A DNA stretch of 64,000 bases, taken from contig OY783199.1 of the NCBI GenBank assembly GCA_963678675.1, positions 25,603,546 through 25,667,545 on the forward strand, read 5' to 3'. The position numbers and the translations under genes were made by a program. This DNA is from Xiphydria camelus. Taxonomy: Eukaryota; Arthropoda; Insecta; Hymenoptera; Xiphydriidae. The notes beneath the pieces were generated by a model. The model had not been told where the DNA came from. It was given only the letters and a program-made list of their open reading frames with translations, and ran no database searches. Positions within the stretch are counted from its first letter, which is position 1. Each line of letters begins with the position of its first letter. Of this stretch, positions 23,823-36,742 are shown piece by piece.

Positions 23823-26800
23823 CAAGCAGCTCCGACCGTTTCTAAATCGCATCCACACTCGTAATACAAATTTATACAAGGAGATTTGCGTGCAAGGGAG
23901 AAAATCGTTCTGAACGATTGGCACCCACCGGCGATGGATGGAAAAGCCTCGCTTCAAAGAGTCGATCGCACGCGATATTCGAGCGGCCTGCCGCTACGCT
24001 ACCGGTAGCGGTATGGAACGGAATAAATATGTATACAAACACGTATACACTTATCCCACCCACACGCGCGCGCGCGCGCGCGCTTGAAAGCAAAGGAGAT
24101 ACCGCGAGGAGACACCGGGAGTCGGAGAGGTTTTGTCGCGGTGTTGACTCGCCGGGATACAGCAATATCTTGTTTAGCCGGACAAACAGCGGCACGCGTT
24201 CCGTGTTGGCACGGCGCGGAACCTAATTGCCTCCCGTATTTGCGCTCGGCAAACAGCGCTCGCGCGCGCTCTCGGCCGTGGAACAGGTAGGTACGGAGTT
24301 TTCGAGTCGGGCGGTGGTCCGGATCTCTCACGTTGCCGCGGTTCACAGACGAGGATGCGTGATGCCCTCGACGGAAGTCAACACGCGCCGCGTCCAGCTG
24401 CGACCTTCGACGACCCCTCGCGATTCGAGCGCGACGCGTTTCCCCTTTGACTGGGATCGACGATCGGATGTTCCTACCGATCGTCGATATTTACAGGGCG
24501 AACTTTGCGTACTTCTCACCACATCCAATCGTTCCTCGAGCGTATATCTAGAACGATCTGAGCAGAGACCCGAGCGCGACTCGGGGGTCTTTCCGGCACT
24601 CCGTCGCGGTCGCCGCAGAGGAATTCACGCAAACACGCCGCCGCGACTCGTCCGTGACCGACTCCTCGAGATTCCTCCCTCGAAAATGGCCGAGGCGCCC
24701 GGCTTATCCGGACGCGCGGATAACCCCGATCGTTAAGCAATCTCGAGGAGAGTCTAGCCCGTCGCTCGCCGCAGCGTCGTCTTCCCGACGGAGACGAAGG
24801 GAATCGAGATTCCGTCGTTGGCGATCCGCGCTCGACGCTTCGTTTTCGTACGGATCGAGTGAAATGTAGCCGAAGAGAGCGTCGTTCTCTTCTTCAAATT
24901 ACTAATTAGGGACACCGCGCCGCCTTATCTGCGCGCGGACCGAGAGAGAATCAGGGACGGGGTTGATCTTTGGTGTGCGATTGGAATTGTAACTCCGTAC
25001 GGCGCGGAGGGAGCGTGGGTACGGGCGATGGGAAATCCGAGATTTTCGGGGGGAAAAGTCGACGCCGCACCTGACACCGGGCGGACGAGATAAGAGCCGA
25101 GGCGAAGATCTCGGAGAGATCTTCGGACGTCTCTCCGCGTCCGTCCTTCTCGCGAAGACGGAGACGCTCTCGATTCCGATCAGTTAGCGCTAATGAGCGA
25201 TATATTTGGAGCCTCGTGGGTACTCCGCGGCGTATGCGTCTGCGCGTGACCCCGCGTCGCCGTGTGGATAAGGAGGGAGGCTCGCTGTGCGCGTGCACAG
25301 ACAGTGGACGCAGCTGGCAACGCGAGCGATCGCCGAGTAGAGCTACCGAGACGGAGGAGGCCAAACTTCCCGACGAAAGCTGAGCAGCTCGGCGGTGTTC
25401 GACTCCTCTCGTCCGAGGAGTTGAGAAAGCGCAGACGCTAGGTACGTCGCGCGCGACTGTTTCATCCGCCGTCGGATCGAGGCTCCGATTCGGATTGATG
25501 GAACAACTCAGGCGGGATAAACGCGTTGACGTGATAACGGTGTGATCGGAGCGACTCGCGTTTACTTGTACAAATATGTCCCCGAAATGGGAGCGTCAAT
25601 TTCTTTTTAAAAAAAACCGAAACAGACTGTGTTTCGCTGGCAAACCATAGTTTTTCCGATAAAGGAGAACTTCAAATTGTTACACGTGATCTTAGTTTTA
25701 TTAATGAATGTTCCTTTAATACAAATATAACTTTACGAAGTCATTAACTGCTGGACTGCGATAGTTTGCCGTGAAAAATGAAGATTACGTGCAACGATCT
25801 GATGGTCTCCTCAACCGGAAACACCATAGTTCGTCAGTGAAACGATTTTTATTTGGAAATAAAAAAGGATCTAAATTCTCACCAACACCACCTGATGTTC
25901 CTTTTGAGACAGACTTTGCGTATAAGAGCGTACGTAAAACATGGCGGCTTCACCAACCAGGACAGGATCCTTAATTGTAACGATCAGAAAATATCCGAAA
26001 TTGATTTTCAGAGGTATCCGCGCTCTCGTCGTTGCGCAACCTATCGCGATGCAGCGACAATTTCACCGGCATTCCTAGATAATTTGGCGTAACGAGCCGA
26101 TACCGCTCAGCACAGTGTCTGCCACCGCGCGGCGTTCATTCGTGAATGGGTGGAACGATATGTCGCTAGAAGGCGAGCGCCTCTATCTGATCGAATCGCG
26201 AGCGCGTCCGGAAATGCAACGAATTGGCGCGATGCGCCTTCCTTCGCCTCCATTCATCGTCGCTCATCCGTGCCATCGCCGTCGCGGAGGCCGTCGGGGC
26301 GCGACTATAGGTGGTCGCGCGAAACAACGATCGTCCCGCTTGCCGCACGAATTCCGCTGTCGTACATTTCGCGCATCCACGCGAGTAAGATGCCGCGAAC
26401 CGCGAGGAAATACGGAACGGAGTCCGAGTCGTATCTGACGTTCGGCGATCGCGAGGTTTCGATTACTAAAAATACGATAATTCGACGAATAGACCCTGCA
26501 AACAGGCCAGTTGCGCGGGCATCGTCACGGAACTCGAGAAAAAAACACTATGCACACTCCAGAACGAAGTGACGCACATCCATTCGTCACGCTTCCCCGG
26601 CCGATCGCCGAAGGGCGCGCAGAGCCGCGTTTACACGTCGCCGCGCGTGTAAGACGGAACCGACGGCATCGGGAGCAGCGCTGGTGCAGTGGCAGAGGAA
26701 GGAGGCGGAACGGCGCGCGGAGACACCATTCCAACGATGCCACGGTCGTGTCGCGGCGGACCGGAGTGACACCACAATGCGGTGTAGCAATTTGTAGGCT

Positions 26801-29570
26801 CGCCCTTCGCCTGCCGCCCCTCTCGCCGGGCGTATTTATGAGGCTCGCCTCGCGGCTCTCGTATCGGTCGCCGAAGGAAGGAAGGATTGGACGAAAGGCG
26901 AACGGAGGAGACCGCGAGGAAGAGAGCAAAAATAGAAGGCGAGGAGGAAGAAGTACGCGCGGGGAGCGCGCGGGAGGAGAAGGAGGAGGAGGAGAAGAAG
27001 AAGAGGGCTAACTAGGCGAGATCAGCGCGGCGCGATAGTTGTCCCCCGCGTTCGCCTCTCGAGGCGCGGAGGGATTCATGCGTTTGCGTTTGCACGGGGA
27101 ATAAGGAGACGCGGCCCGCCGCCGCGCGCAGAGAGAGCGAGGTACGAACCGCAGATAAGGGGCCTGATGGACCCTCTTCCTTTCGTGTCACCCGTTGCTG
27201 CCGCTCATAGGCGCAATGCGCGCGGCGGGTTTAACCGCTCGATCGACGCTGATAGCGCGACCGCGTCTGTCGCTGCGCGGGGAGTCGCTCGCGTGAGGAT
27301 GAGAGAGAGAGAGAGAGAGGGAGAGTTCCCCCTCGTTCGTCTCAGCTCGCGTATGGATGCAGCGGGAGAGAAACGGTGGAATACGGTAGCCCCGCTCGGG
27401 TATATTTCAATTTCGCGTATTTCGGCGCGACTGGCTTTGGCTGTTTTACGCGCGATATTTTTCTAATCTCTGCTTTTTTTTTTGTAAAACAAAAGCGAAG
27501 GACACGTGAAACGCGCGAAGTCAGAGATCTATCCGCTGTTCTATCTCGACAGCCTCAACATTCGACGAGAGATGCGATTGGCGCGATGTTCGGAGGAGTG
27601 CGAAGGACGGCTTCGCGCGAGCTTGGTATTTATACAGATATACGAGCCGCGACCAAATTCGATACCGCTCGCGGATGAAAGCGGAGAGGAGACTAAACGC
27701 TCGGCCCTCTCTCGCCGCGCGTTACAGCGAGGAAGAAACAGCGCCGAACACGGGGAAGGTAGGCGCGGCCCGGTTGTTACCATTAGCGCCGAACCACAAT
27801 AACACAACGACAGAGAACGCGAGCAACACGACGCGCGCCTCCTATCTGATGGTGTACGGAGATATTATTTACCGAGAACACGATTCAATAAAGCATTCTA
27901 TAAAATCATCGGTTATTAATTTGACGGTTGCTCGCGCCGGGGGGTGATTGCGGCCGCGCCACGGGGTACCCCTTATCCCCCGCATCGTTGATCCTTCGAC
28001 GGAGATACGAACGCGAGGGAGTCACGAGGGGGGAGGGTGGCTTTTACTTTCGTACGTACGAATCGAGGGACTCGCGGGTATTCCCCCAGCTCTTTCTTCG
28101 TATTCCCTTCCATCGATTTCTCGCGAAATTGCGTGAATTCGCCGATGCCCGCGTCTATGCGCGTACGCATAGATACATTCTACGATTACCAATGGACGGA
28201 GAAATTTTACTGCAAAATTTTCCTCGCGATAGCTTATCACGTTTTGCCATTGCTGTACTACTAAAAAATGTGACGTATCGGTAATAAATTATAAAATGCC
28301 CACTACACGGTGACCGTGGAAAAGAGAAAATCGTCGAAGGACATCGCGCCGACGGAGATCCATCGCGAGTGGTCCGTCGGAAGACTCGCCACGCGCATTC
28401 CGCGAGCCTGGAATCCTTACGCGAAATTATCCGAACGCATATACCAGCGACTGTCGATTTTACGAGCAGAGAATCGCGAGAATATTTGACCCGCTGTGCG
28501 CGCGGGTCGTCGGAGGACGTCGCGCCCGTCGCTATCGCGAGGAATCCGTCGGCAGACTCGTGTACCGGATATCTATACAAGTGGTATAAGGTGTAGGTAT
28601 CCCGAGACGCGCGAGTGTGTGTAGAGGCGTGTAGGAGAGCGGCCAAGAAAAACAGCACCGCCGCGCCGCCTCCGACGGGCCCGGTCCGTCGGTCCGCGGC
28701 TCCGGCGCTGATGCTACCCCGATATCCAAAAATGTAAATAGTTTTTGCCGGCCGCGAGATGCGCCCGCGATAAACAAATCCGATCCGCGTCTCTAGCGGG
28801 ACGAGGCGAGGCCTCCGCCACGGTCCGATAATGGGCCTGCGGTAGACGTCGCGAACAGCGAGGTTTATTTCTGTCGTTTGCTGAAAGGAGAAAGGAGGAG
28901 GAGAAGGAGGAGAAGGAGAAGGGGAGCGCGCGATGCTTCTAGTTCGTGTATAATTTCCGAGGGAAATGTTTATCAAAAATACATCATACACCTCGCGTGT
29001 ACCCATTGTCTCGTCACAATAGGTATTTAAGAGCGATTCCTACGTGATTGCACTCACAACATCTTTCGGATAAAGAGTTTCCTCGCGGAACGCCGGAGAT
29101 AACGAGAGAACGACCGTCGCCGCGGACGCGGATCGCTCGTTATTGCACGCCTTCGCAATCTCCGTTCGAAGCGACAATGACGAAGACGAAAGGGGAGGAA
29201 TCGTCTACCAGAGAGCGCGGGAGAGATTAAGCGTTTCGTACCGAGAGAGGGAATGTGCAAATTGCGATATTGCAAATTCTCGCGTGTGCAAAGCAATCGG
29301 CACGTCGATACGGACGATGATAGGAGACCAATTTCTGCACAACCTTCTCGATAAATCGACGATAGTATAATTTCATTTTCAAGTACGAAGCTTCTCGTCG
29401 ACGCTACATCGTATTTGATAAAGTACATTTTTTTCTTGTTCGAACTGTAAACGTATGGGCTATACAAATTACGGATACATAACTGCATACAAGGAGACTC
29501 TTGTGTGACGCGATATAACAAATCGCGGTCGCACCGAACGATCGCATGATCGGCTAAGAAAGTACACTTT
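23823..29570. other. CpG-rich intergenic DNA
   Basis: (CG)n at 24065-24083, GGA-rich tracts at 26973-27006 and 28886-28924, and GA at 27300-27320. Apart from the low-CpG ORF at 25771 I see nothing gene-like. Confidence 0.55.
25771..25974 (+). other. Unassigned ORF in a low-CpG island
   Basis: A 67-codon frame includes SSVKRFLFGNKKGSKFSPTP, PDVPFETDFAYKSVRKTW and RLHQPG. The surrounding 25.6-26.0 kb is much poorer in CpG than its flanks and has protein-like codon use. A possible acceptor (GATAG) precedes it and a GTACGT donor-like site lies at 25930-25935. I do not recognise the protein. It could be an isolated exon, a degraded retrocopy or chance. Confidence 0.2.
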
Positions 29571-30750
29571 CAAGTAAGTACAAAGAGAAAGACAACGACA
29601 AAAGTTCCTAAGCAAGGATCGGGTCTAACGCCACGTGCAAATTCATCCGACAATGCGCCGCTCCAGTTTGACGAACACCGATGCACGCACAATAAGCAAA
29701 ATATATTGCGCCACAATCATACATCATAGTACGCATCGCCCCGCATAAACACGCGTAACGCGTTCGAACTTAGACTACAACGCGTAAACAAGTGAAAACA
29801 AATGCGTTCCGCGTGGCAACCACGGACCGGGTTAACGCACGAAACGAGACGGGAAACGGATGACGGGACGTGAGACCCGCTCGACGAGTTCGGCAACGTA
29901 CTGTCGATCATCACGTGAAAATTATTCCCGTTAGGTCAGACACAAGCCCGATGATGATGACTACTCGGCACAGTTGCTCAAACAAAGCGCGAGACGCGAA
30001 TTCGTCGTGGAAAGACGTCGTAGTTGTCGCCGGGTCCATCAGCCGATAAAAACGAAACATTGTCGACACGCGCAAAATTTCTATTCGACATCCGATGGAC
30101 CGAGATCTCTGTCGAAGAAAAGTGTTCGGAGCGATCGTCGTGTCGCTGGCCGCCACGTGATCCGGCCTGTTATCGAAAGGTCAGCTGACACGAAGCGGTG
30201 TAAATGGCGCCGGTTCAACGTGCGCCCTTACCGGCACCACACGCGCGCGTTCGACTCGTGACACGCTCGAAATGACGAGCCACGAGTCTCGCCTCCGACA
30301 GCGGGGCCGCGCTGTCCACCGAGCAACGATCAAACAGACTCACGTTTCAATGGTTTCGGGTTACTTTGCTTGCGGCGTGACATCCTCTGCGCTCTGCCAT
30401 CACCAAATTAGCGGCGACATTCTCATCGGCGAGAATTACGGCTAAAGTCGTTCGAGACAGCAACGTCAACATAAGCTCACAACACGAAACAAATTATCAA
30501 GACAACAAGCAACAACGGCAACACTGCGGGGACACCGGGACACCACGTCTTTTACCGCCGAATCGGTAATTTCGATAGCGCGCGACGTACTCTCGGAAAG
30601 ATGGGTAAGACGGCGTTATGTCCCACCGACACACACGCACACGGCACAGTCCTTCGACCGCTGTCAGCGGGCAACTAAACAAACCCAGTGCTAAACAACC
30701 CCCACTTTTTACCCGGCGTGACTCCGATGCGGCGGGTGGGGGTTAAAGGC
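29571..30750 (+). other. A+C-rich, strand-skewed block of unknown role
   Basis: The plus strand is rich in CAA, ACA and AAC motifs, in contrast to the more strand-symmetric flanks. Such skew is common in insect 5' untranslated exons. No long frame or clear splice site fixes a transcript, so it is recorded only as a compositional feature. Confidence 0.3.
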
Positions 30751-33253
30751 TAGCGAAGCTCCTCCCACTTACAACGGTCGAATATTCAAACAGAGCGCTG
30801 ACTTACCATGGGAAGTAAGTTCGCAATAGATGGCGGTAAAGTAGAGCGGCTGAAACGAACGATTCATTTTTTCTGCTAAATCGATTGATTGAAAATGGAA
30901 TTTGTTCCTCGTTGCACTCTCACGCGTATTTTAAATGAAATCTTTTGGAACTCAAAAATTTTACAAATTTATTTTTAATTTAGAATATTTCAGTTTTCGC
31001 GAGATATACGATGCACAGGCCAATACGCTTTATAATTCGCAATAATTGGGTTTCTTGGTTGCCTTCTATCAAATGCAACTGGAGTGGGTAACGCTGCGCC
31101 TGTTACAAGGCAACCACGAAACTAAATTACAGCGAGAACACTCCCATTCAAGAGAACGAGAGAAACGTAAATAGCTTCGGATGATTGAAAATACCTGTAC
31201 TGATGCAGTGACTACTTGATTCCGAAAAATCATGTAGATGGAGGTAAACTACTGCATCTTTCAAAGGGGTGAAAGGGGTATTAAACGTATAAAGTCGATA
31301 AAGGAGATAACTCGTGCACTGTTCATTCTACCTAGTCTTGATACAGTAGAAATTTAAAATACCGAGATATTAAATATACCTACTGTAGGTAAAAGAGACC
31401 ATTCGTTTCGTTATTTCGGCGTCAAATCAGAGAACAATTGATCTAAATATGACATAAACTTAATCTTCGGATAAACAATGTGTACGACATAATTGATCTT
31501 TTTAAAAATATTTTTCAATTCTGGTGGTATTTCTTCACGACAAGGGCAATTTCAATCGGTAACACAGTTAGTCAGTCTTTACCTCGGTAGAGCATACCAT
31601 AAAATCAGACCGGCAAAAATCAGCTGGTCGTTGCATGGAACTTAAATATCTTTTTTCTTCATAATTTATTTTCCTACTATCTGAATAAGTATTGCTACCT
31701 AGGATCCAACGAGGTTGAGGTTGCTGGGTGAAATTTAAATATTTTTTTTGTTTATAATTTACTTTTCCACTACCATCTGAAAAAGTATTCCCATCTATAT
31801 GTAGTCCAGCTTTATCCTAGGATACTCTTTTGCCTCAGCAAAACGTTCAACTCGCCGTTATCAAATAAACAGCTTCCAACTATACAAATTAATCCCTTTC
31901 TCGACGATGCTAATTTTATTACCAGTACGCGATACGCGAAATGAATTTCGTCAATATCGTCATATAATTGCTATCATACCACATCACACGAACCGACGAG
32001 AAAAAATACGTACATATATGATAATACGGAAAACGGAAATAATGTGCAAGATATTTCGTCGGGGTCGAGTTCGCGCCGTTATCGCGATTCCCTATCGAAC
32101 ATTGCAAAATCGCTTCCCGAATTCGCCGTATAAACCGAACGAAACGCGGCATCTATTTCGATCAGATTTCATTGAGTTAAATCGCACTATCGCGTAAATG
32201 TTTCTAAAAGAACCGATCAGCGTACCCACGTACAGTTACGCGCGTGCAGCTGTACCACGTACGACTCGACGGGTATAAATGGAAAAATTAACGAGACGCA
32301 AGGTGGGTACTTTGTCTCGTGTATTTGCAGTTCGTCTAGCTAGACGTTCCCTCTACGGTATAAATTAGCTCCGAATCATGAATTCCAAGCGCGCACTCAA
32401 TGCGTCGGCTGAAAATACAGAAGTACACGCCTGCGATACGTGTTTTGAAAGATTTGAGCCAACGCCCGCGATCAGGGACATCCTATACTCGATCGAATCT
32501 CTCGCAGAGTGCATAGTATTATATATCTATACGTGCCGCGTATACTGCTGCAATGAAAATATTGACCTTCTCTATTTCGACAATCGAAGTTCTTTCAAAT
32601 AATTCCACGACGTAATTCTACTCGCGATGGAATCGAAAATTAAGGTAATTAGTAGGATTTTTAGGGGTTCGTCGATCTTATGGAGCTTGTAATTCATTAT
32701 AAATATTATTACATATCTCTAAAGAAAATCATCTTCTTTATAAGAAAGCGGTAAGGATAAGAATACAAATTCTCAATTGGTTAACGATGCTATAATAATA
32801 TTCCAACGTCTACAGCAGTGATATAATTTTCGCACGCAGTATTACCCCGCGCAGCCTGCAGGCCATGGCAAGTCATTCTACCGCCATACTCGGCATCAAT
32901 CGCGCCTCCAACGTGCATCGAGCGTATCGTACCAACAAGTGCGTGTTGTATGAGAATTAGGGCTTGACATTGATTCGACCAATGGCATCGATCTCGTGCC
33001 GCGTAAACATCTGACAAATTCGTCGAGGCTCGTCACGACAAACTTTCCATCATATTATTTTCGGACCAGAGAGTATAGACTCGAGTATCATTTACGACCG
33101 ACCACCCTTCCAGTCGTCTAACGTGACTAATTGAAAGTGCTATTTATGCGCGAGATCTAATGAAGGATTCATCTATTGATAAAAAGTGGAGTTGATTCGT
33201 GAGAAAATGATTTCACCAAAATCATTTCACCCCTTGATATCTACCTACCTATT
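30751..33253. other. AT-richer intergenic DNA
   Basis: Besides the tandem repeat at 31632-31800 there is a short hairpin at 31046-31126 whose stem is TTGGTTGCCTT against AAGGCAACCAC. No supportable gene. Confidence 0.5.
31632..31800. repeat. Diverged direct tandem repeat, ~85-bp unit
   Basis: Two adjacent copies share GTTGC, CTTAAATAT-type, TTTTTT, ATAATTTA, TTTTCC, TATCTGAA/CATCTGAA and AAGTATT in order. The region is AT-rich. Nothing coding is seen. Confidence 0.45.
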
Positions 33254-33546
33254 TTCCCAAAAATCGAAATCTCTGGAAATAAGCTCTTGACGACCCTAAC
33301 TTGTGTATTTTTTCGCGCTGATTCCGAAAATCGCGGTTATTTGGTCGATATCTCAAAGGATATTAAGATATCAACGATTTTATATCGAAAAAAAAAAAAA
33401 TGATTTCCCTCCATAAAATCGACGATACTCAACCTTCCTTTGAGATTTCATCGATAAATCCATGATTTTCGAAATCAGCGTGAAAAAGATACATCGGATA
33501 GGATGGTCAAGAGTTCAATTTCAAAAATTTCGATCTTCACGAAAAT
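33254..33546. repeat. ~290-bp palindromic repeat family, third full unit
   Basis: Both arms are recognisable: CCCAAAAATCGAAATCTCTG at the left and AATTTCGATCTTCACGAAAA at the right, with TTGTGTATTTTTTCGCGCTG and its inverse between. An internal poly(A) run separates the arms. Confidence 0.65.
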
Positions 33547-34256
33547 GTCGACGGGTACTTCATCGATTCTTTATCGATACCGCGGCCAACGAATAAAAAA
33601 CTCTTTATGTAATCGAAACTTTTCCTACCGAAGATATATATCGCTTCAAGATCAGGAGTATAGATTTGGGCCGGCGCGTTTTATTTTTAATGCTGAACGT
33701 GTACGACCTCGCGTGTGTTTACAGGGAACTTCTTCTTTCACGGCGTTTGCGAAGAGTCGTCTCGTCCGTTTCGTCGAAGGCGTGCCCGCGCGAGCGCCTC
33801 GAATTTGGACCTCGATTCGAAGGACCGCCGACCTCGGACGCGACGATGTCGCGCGTGACTCATTTCTCCCACGGTACGCGCCGTATACACATACGACGAA
33901 ATACGCAAACGTCCGGTTTGAAATAGAGAAGCCTGCACCGCGTTCGCAGCGGGGATCCGTTTCACGAACAACGGGCGTGCCGTATATTTCGATAGCTCGC
34001 ACGTCGAAGCGAGACCGTCGTACAGCGGAGGCGTCGTGAATAATTTCGCGTCGTTTCGGACTTCCGTAAATAACGCGCGAGGGAATTCCTGCTTGCTGGA
34101 AATTGTTCGCTCCGCGGTCGCGCTCCCGCGCGGCTCTCGATTTCTTTCTCTCCCTCCGCGAGATCGCAGCCCCGACTTTTGCACGCGAGACCCGACCGCG
34201 CGCCTCTTTTCTCTTTCTCGCTACCGCTGAAAATCGTTCGTGCCAGAGGTGATGTG

Positions 34257-34289
<33 letters not shown>

Positions 34290-36575
34290 AATTTCTTCTT
34301 CACCGAAACCACGATTTTTTTGCACGAGACTGCCGAACGAAAAATTCGCCTGCGGAGATTGCCCCACGGTTTTCGAGCCGCGAATAAATTACGTAAATCG
34401 ATACTCCCCCCCCCCCCCCCGACGCACGTGCTTGCTGCCGCTCCGTTCCACGCGCCACGGCGAGACGCCGCTTGGGATTTTGTAACGCGCGAGGAGGAAA
34501 GGTGAACCCGAGACGGCGATCGAGATGGAACGCTATGCAGAACCGATTCGAGTCGATTTTGAAATTCGGTGCGTCGTGACACGCGGCGCGTCGACTCCTC
34601 AAGAATTTTCGCTTCGAAGACAAGGAGAGGGCAACGATGATACGAGGATAGACGCGCGGCGAGGTGTCTACGTGACCACTAGTGCATCGCACGCTGACAC
34701 TTCCTTTCGTAACCCTGAGTCCCGCGAGGCGCTCGAGTCGCGTTCGAGAGGTGGTTCGTGTAATTTCGTCGAACCGCAAACTCCTTGGGTGCACTAGTGC
34801 GCCGGCGAGGGATTTTTCCTCAATTTGACTCTGATGTCATTGCTGACGCGAAGAGATCGGCCTAGAAGTTGGCGATAAACCAGCGATACGCCTGTATTTA
34901 CACGAATTTGAGACGGTACCGGTCAGGGAGAGGGAACTCGAGAGAACGAGAGGAGAAAGGTACATCGGCGCCCCGTGAAAACAGGGCCTCGTGCAATCGC
35001 GCTACCTCTCTGCCGCCTCGTATCTCCACGGCTCGGCGATACACGCTATCGACCTTACGAGGTTTTCACGATCGCCCAACGCGGTGATCGGCACACTGTC
35101 ACCGATCTACTTCTGCGCAAGGACTGTTTTCCGAACACCGCTCCAACGTTTTTTCCGCTCCGCTCCGGGACGCCTAATAGAGCGATCGAGGAGAAGAGGA
35201 GGCGTTCTGTATCGCGCCGGCGAACGATGTCCGCGCATACGCCGCGTATGTCATCACGGCGATCACGAGTCGACCGCCTGATGCATCGTCGCGGGTTTCG
35301 CCTATCATCGGAAAGCCTCGCTCCTCTTAGAATTATACCCGCGGAGCGATCGGGACGCCGAATCGGCCGAGCCATCGCGGCGAATTACGACGCGTACGAG
35401 ACGCGACGCGATACGCGCAATCGGTCGATGCATTTTTCTCGCGCGCCAAACGCCAACGCGGACGCCTCTTCCGTTCCTCCTCGCGCAACCGCGTCCGCAC
35501 TTTGGTCGGAGTCGGTCTCCGTCCGCTGGGTGGAAGACTCATCAGCGGCGTGGGTCGCGTACGGAGTTTCGACGCGCGACGTAGGTTCGACGATACCGGT
35601 TATCGATGCGTGAAAATCGTATGTATTTATTCACCGCGTCTGGAGCTCAGAAGTCTATTTATGGACGCCGGGAGACTGGCGGTCGCACGTGATAATCGTG
35701 TGAAAACGTCGGAGATATAGGAATCGGAAATGCAGTTTCGTCGAAATCTCGTATCGATTCGAACTGTTTGCACTCTGGAAGCATCCCGCCTATTTGGGTC
35801 AAACGTCCATAAACAACGAGATATCGCGATTGAAAAGTGTCGATACGAGCCTCGCTCTACTTTAGACTCGAGTTGGTCGTACGAGTATTTCATAAAAATT
35901 AATTTCAGCAACATTCACCACGGGGGTTTTTTCCGTCGCGCGCGTACAAAAATAGACCTCCCGAAACCCATTAGAGATCCCATGCAGACTGCGTCGAAAA
36001 TCGAGATTCGCTCAACGACGACGTCGGCGATTCCGATTGTTATCCGAACTTACAGTAGATCAGATTAGAACGAAATTAGGTATAACGACGTACGAGCGAT
36101 AACAGCGCGGTAACGAGGACCCAGGTGGTTTTCCCCAGCGAATAGCTCCCCCCGTGAAGACTCATCAACGCATCGTGGACCGCGTTCTCGTCGTAGTCGC
36201 GCGCGTGCGGCTGCTCCGTGGAAAATGATAACGAGTGCTCCTGCAGCGGTAACGGCCGTAAGGTCACGTGCCTTCGAAGGTGGAACGGAGCACGATTAAT
36301 TTCCTCGGCTTTTTTAAATCCGCGGTTCAATTGATATCAATTTGCAATTCTAACGAGGACGATTGTAACATTGTTAAACGATTATCGTATCGAGACACTC
36401 GCACAGCCTTACGCGATGGTTAGAAATGTAAATACGACGATAAAATCGCCCAGCGAAACGCGCATATTTATATGGCGTTTTCCGTTAAGTTGCATGGAAT
36501 TGCAAGGTTAAGTACGCGGTAGATATATGTATACGTATAGGTTTTAAAGCGCGCAGTGGCAATTTGCATCGTCGC
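33547..36575. other. CpG-rich intergenic DNA
   Basis: (TC)n at 34262-34289 and a run of 15 C at 34406-34420. Frames in this stretch (up to 212 codons) are arginine-rich and overlap on both strands; none has family resemblance. Confidence 0.55.
34262..34289. repeat. (CT)n microsatellite
   Basis: CT dinucleotide tract, followed 117 bp later by a run of 15 C. Confidence 0.95.
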
Positions 36576-36579
36576 GATT

Positions 36580-36742
36580 TATTTATACCCGCGCGGCGGA
36601 ACGGTTCAGTGAGCGCTGCAAGATCAGATAACGGTTCGAGGAGATGAAATTACGGTTCGCCGCACGATCGGAGAAATTGAATCGACCGTCGGATTTTGGC
36701 GAAGCGAAGGCTGGCCTCCGCGGGTCGAACGCTTGCGCTTAA
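36580..36742 (+). promoter_or_regulatory. Candidate TATA/initiator core promoter with a short ORF
   Basis: TATTTATA (36580-36587) lies 28 bp before the A of TTCAGT (36605-36610), the spacing expected for an insect TATA-Inr promoter. Thirty-six bases downstream an ATG (36644) opens a 32-codon frame (MKLRFAARSEKLNRPSDFGE, then 12 more residues) that stops at 36742. It lies 1.5 kb before the KLF coding start on the same strand. Whether it is a distal KLF promoter or a separate transcript cannot be told. Confidence 0.3.

Noticed and set aside
28155..29006. 283-codon open frame on the minus strand
   Set aside because: It is rich in Arg and Ser, crosses a GGA-rich tract, and overlaps equally good frames on the other strand. 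CpG-rich, stop-poor DNA explains it and no domain is seen.
34975..35613. 212-codon plus-strand frame
   Set aside because: Arg/Ser-rich with overlapping frames on both strands and no domain.
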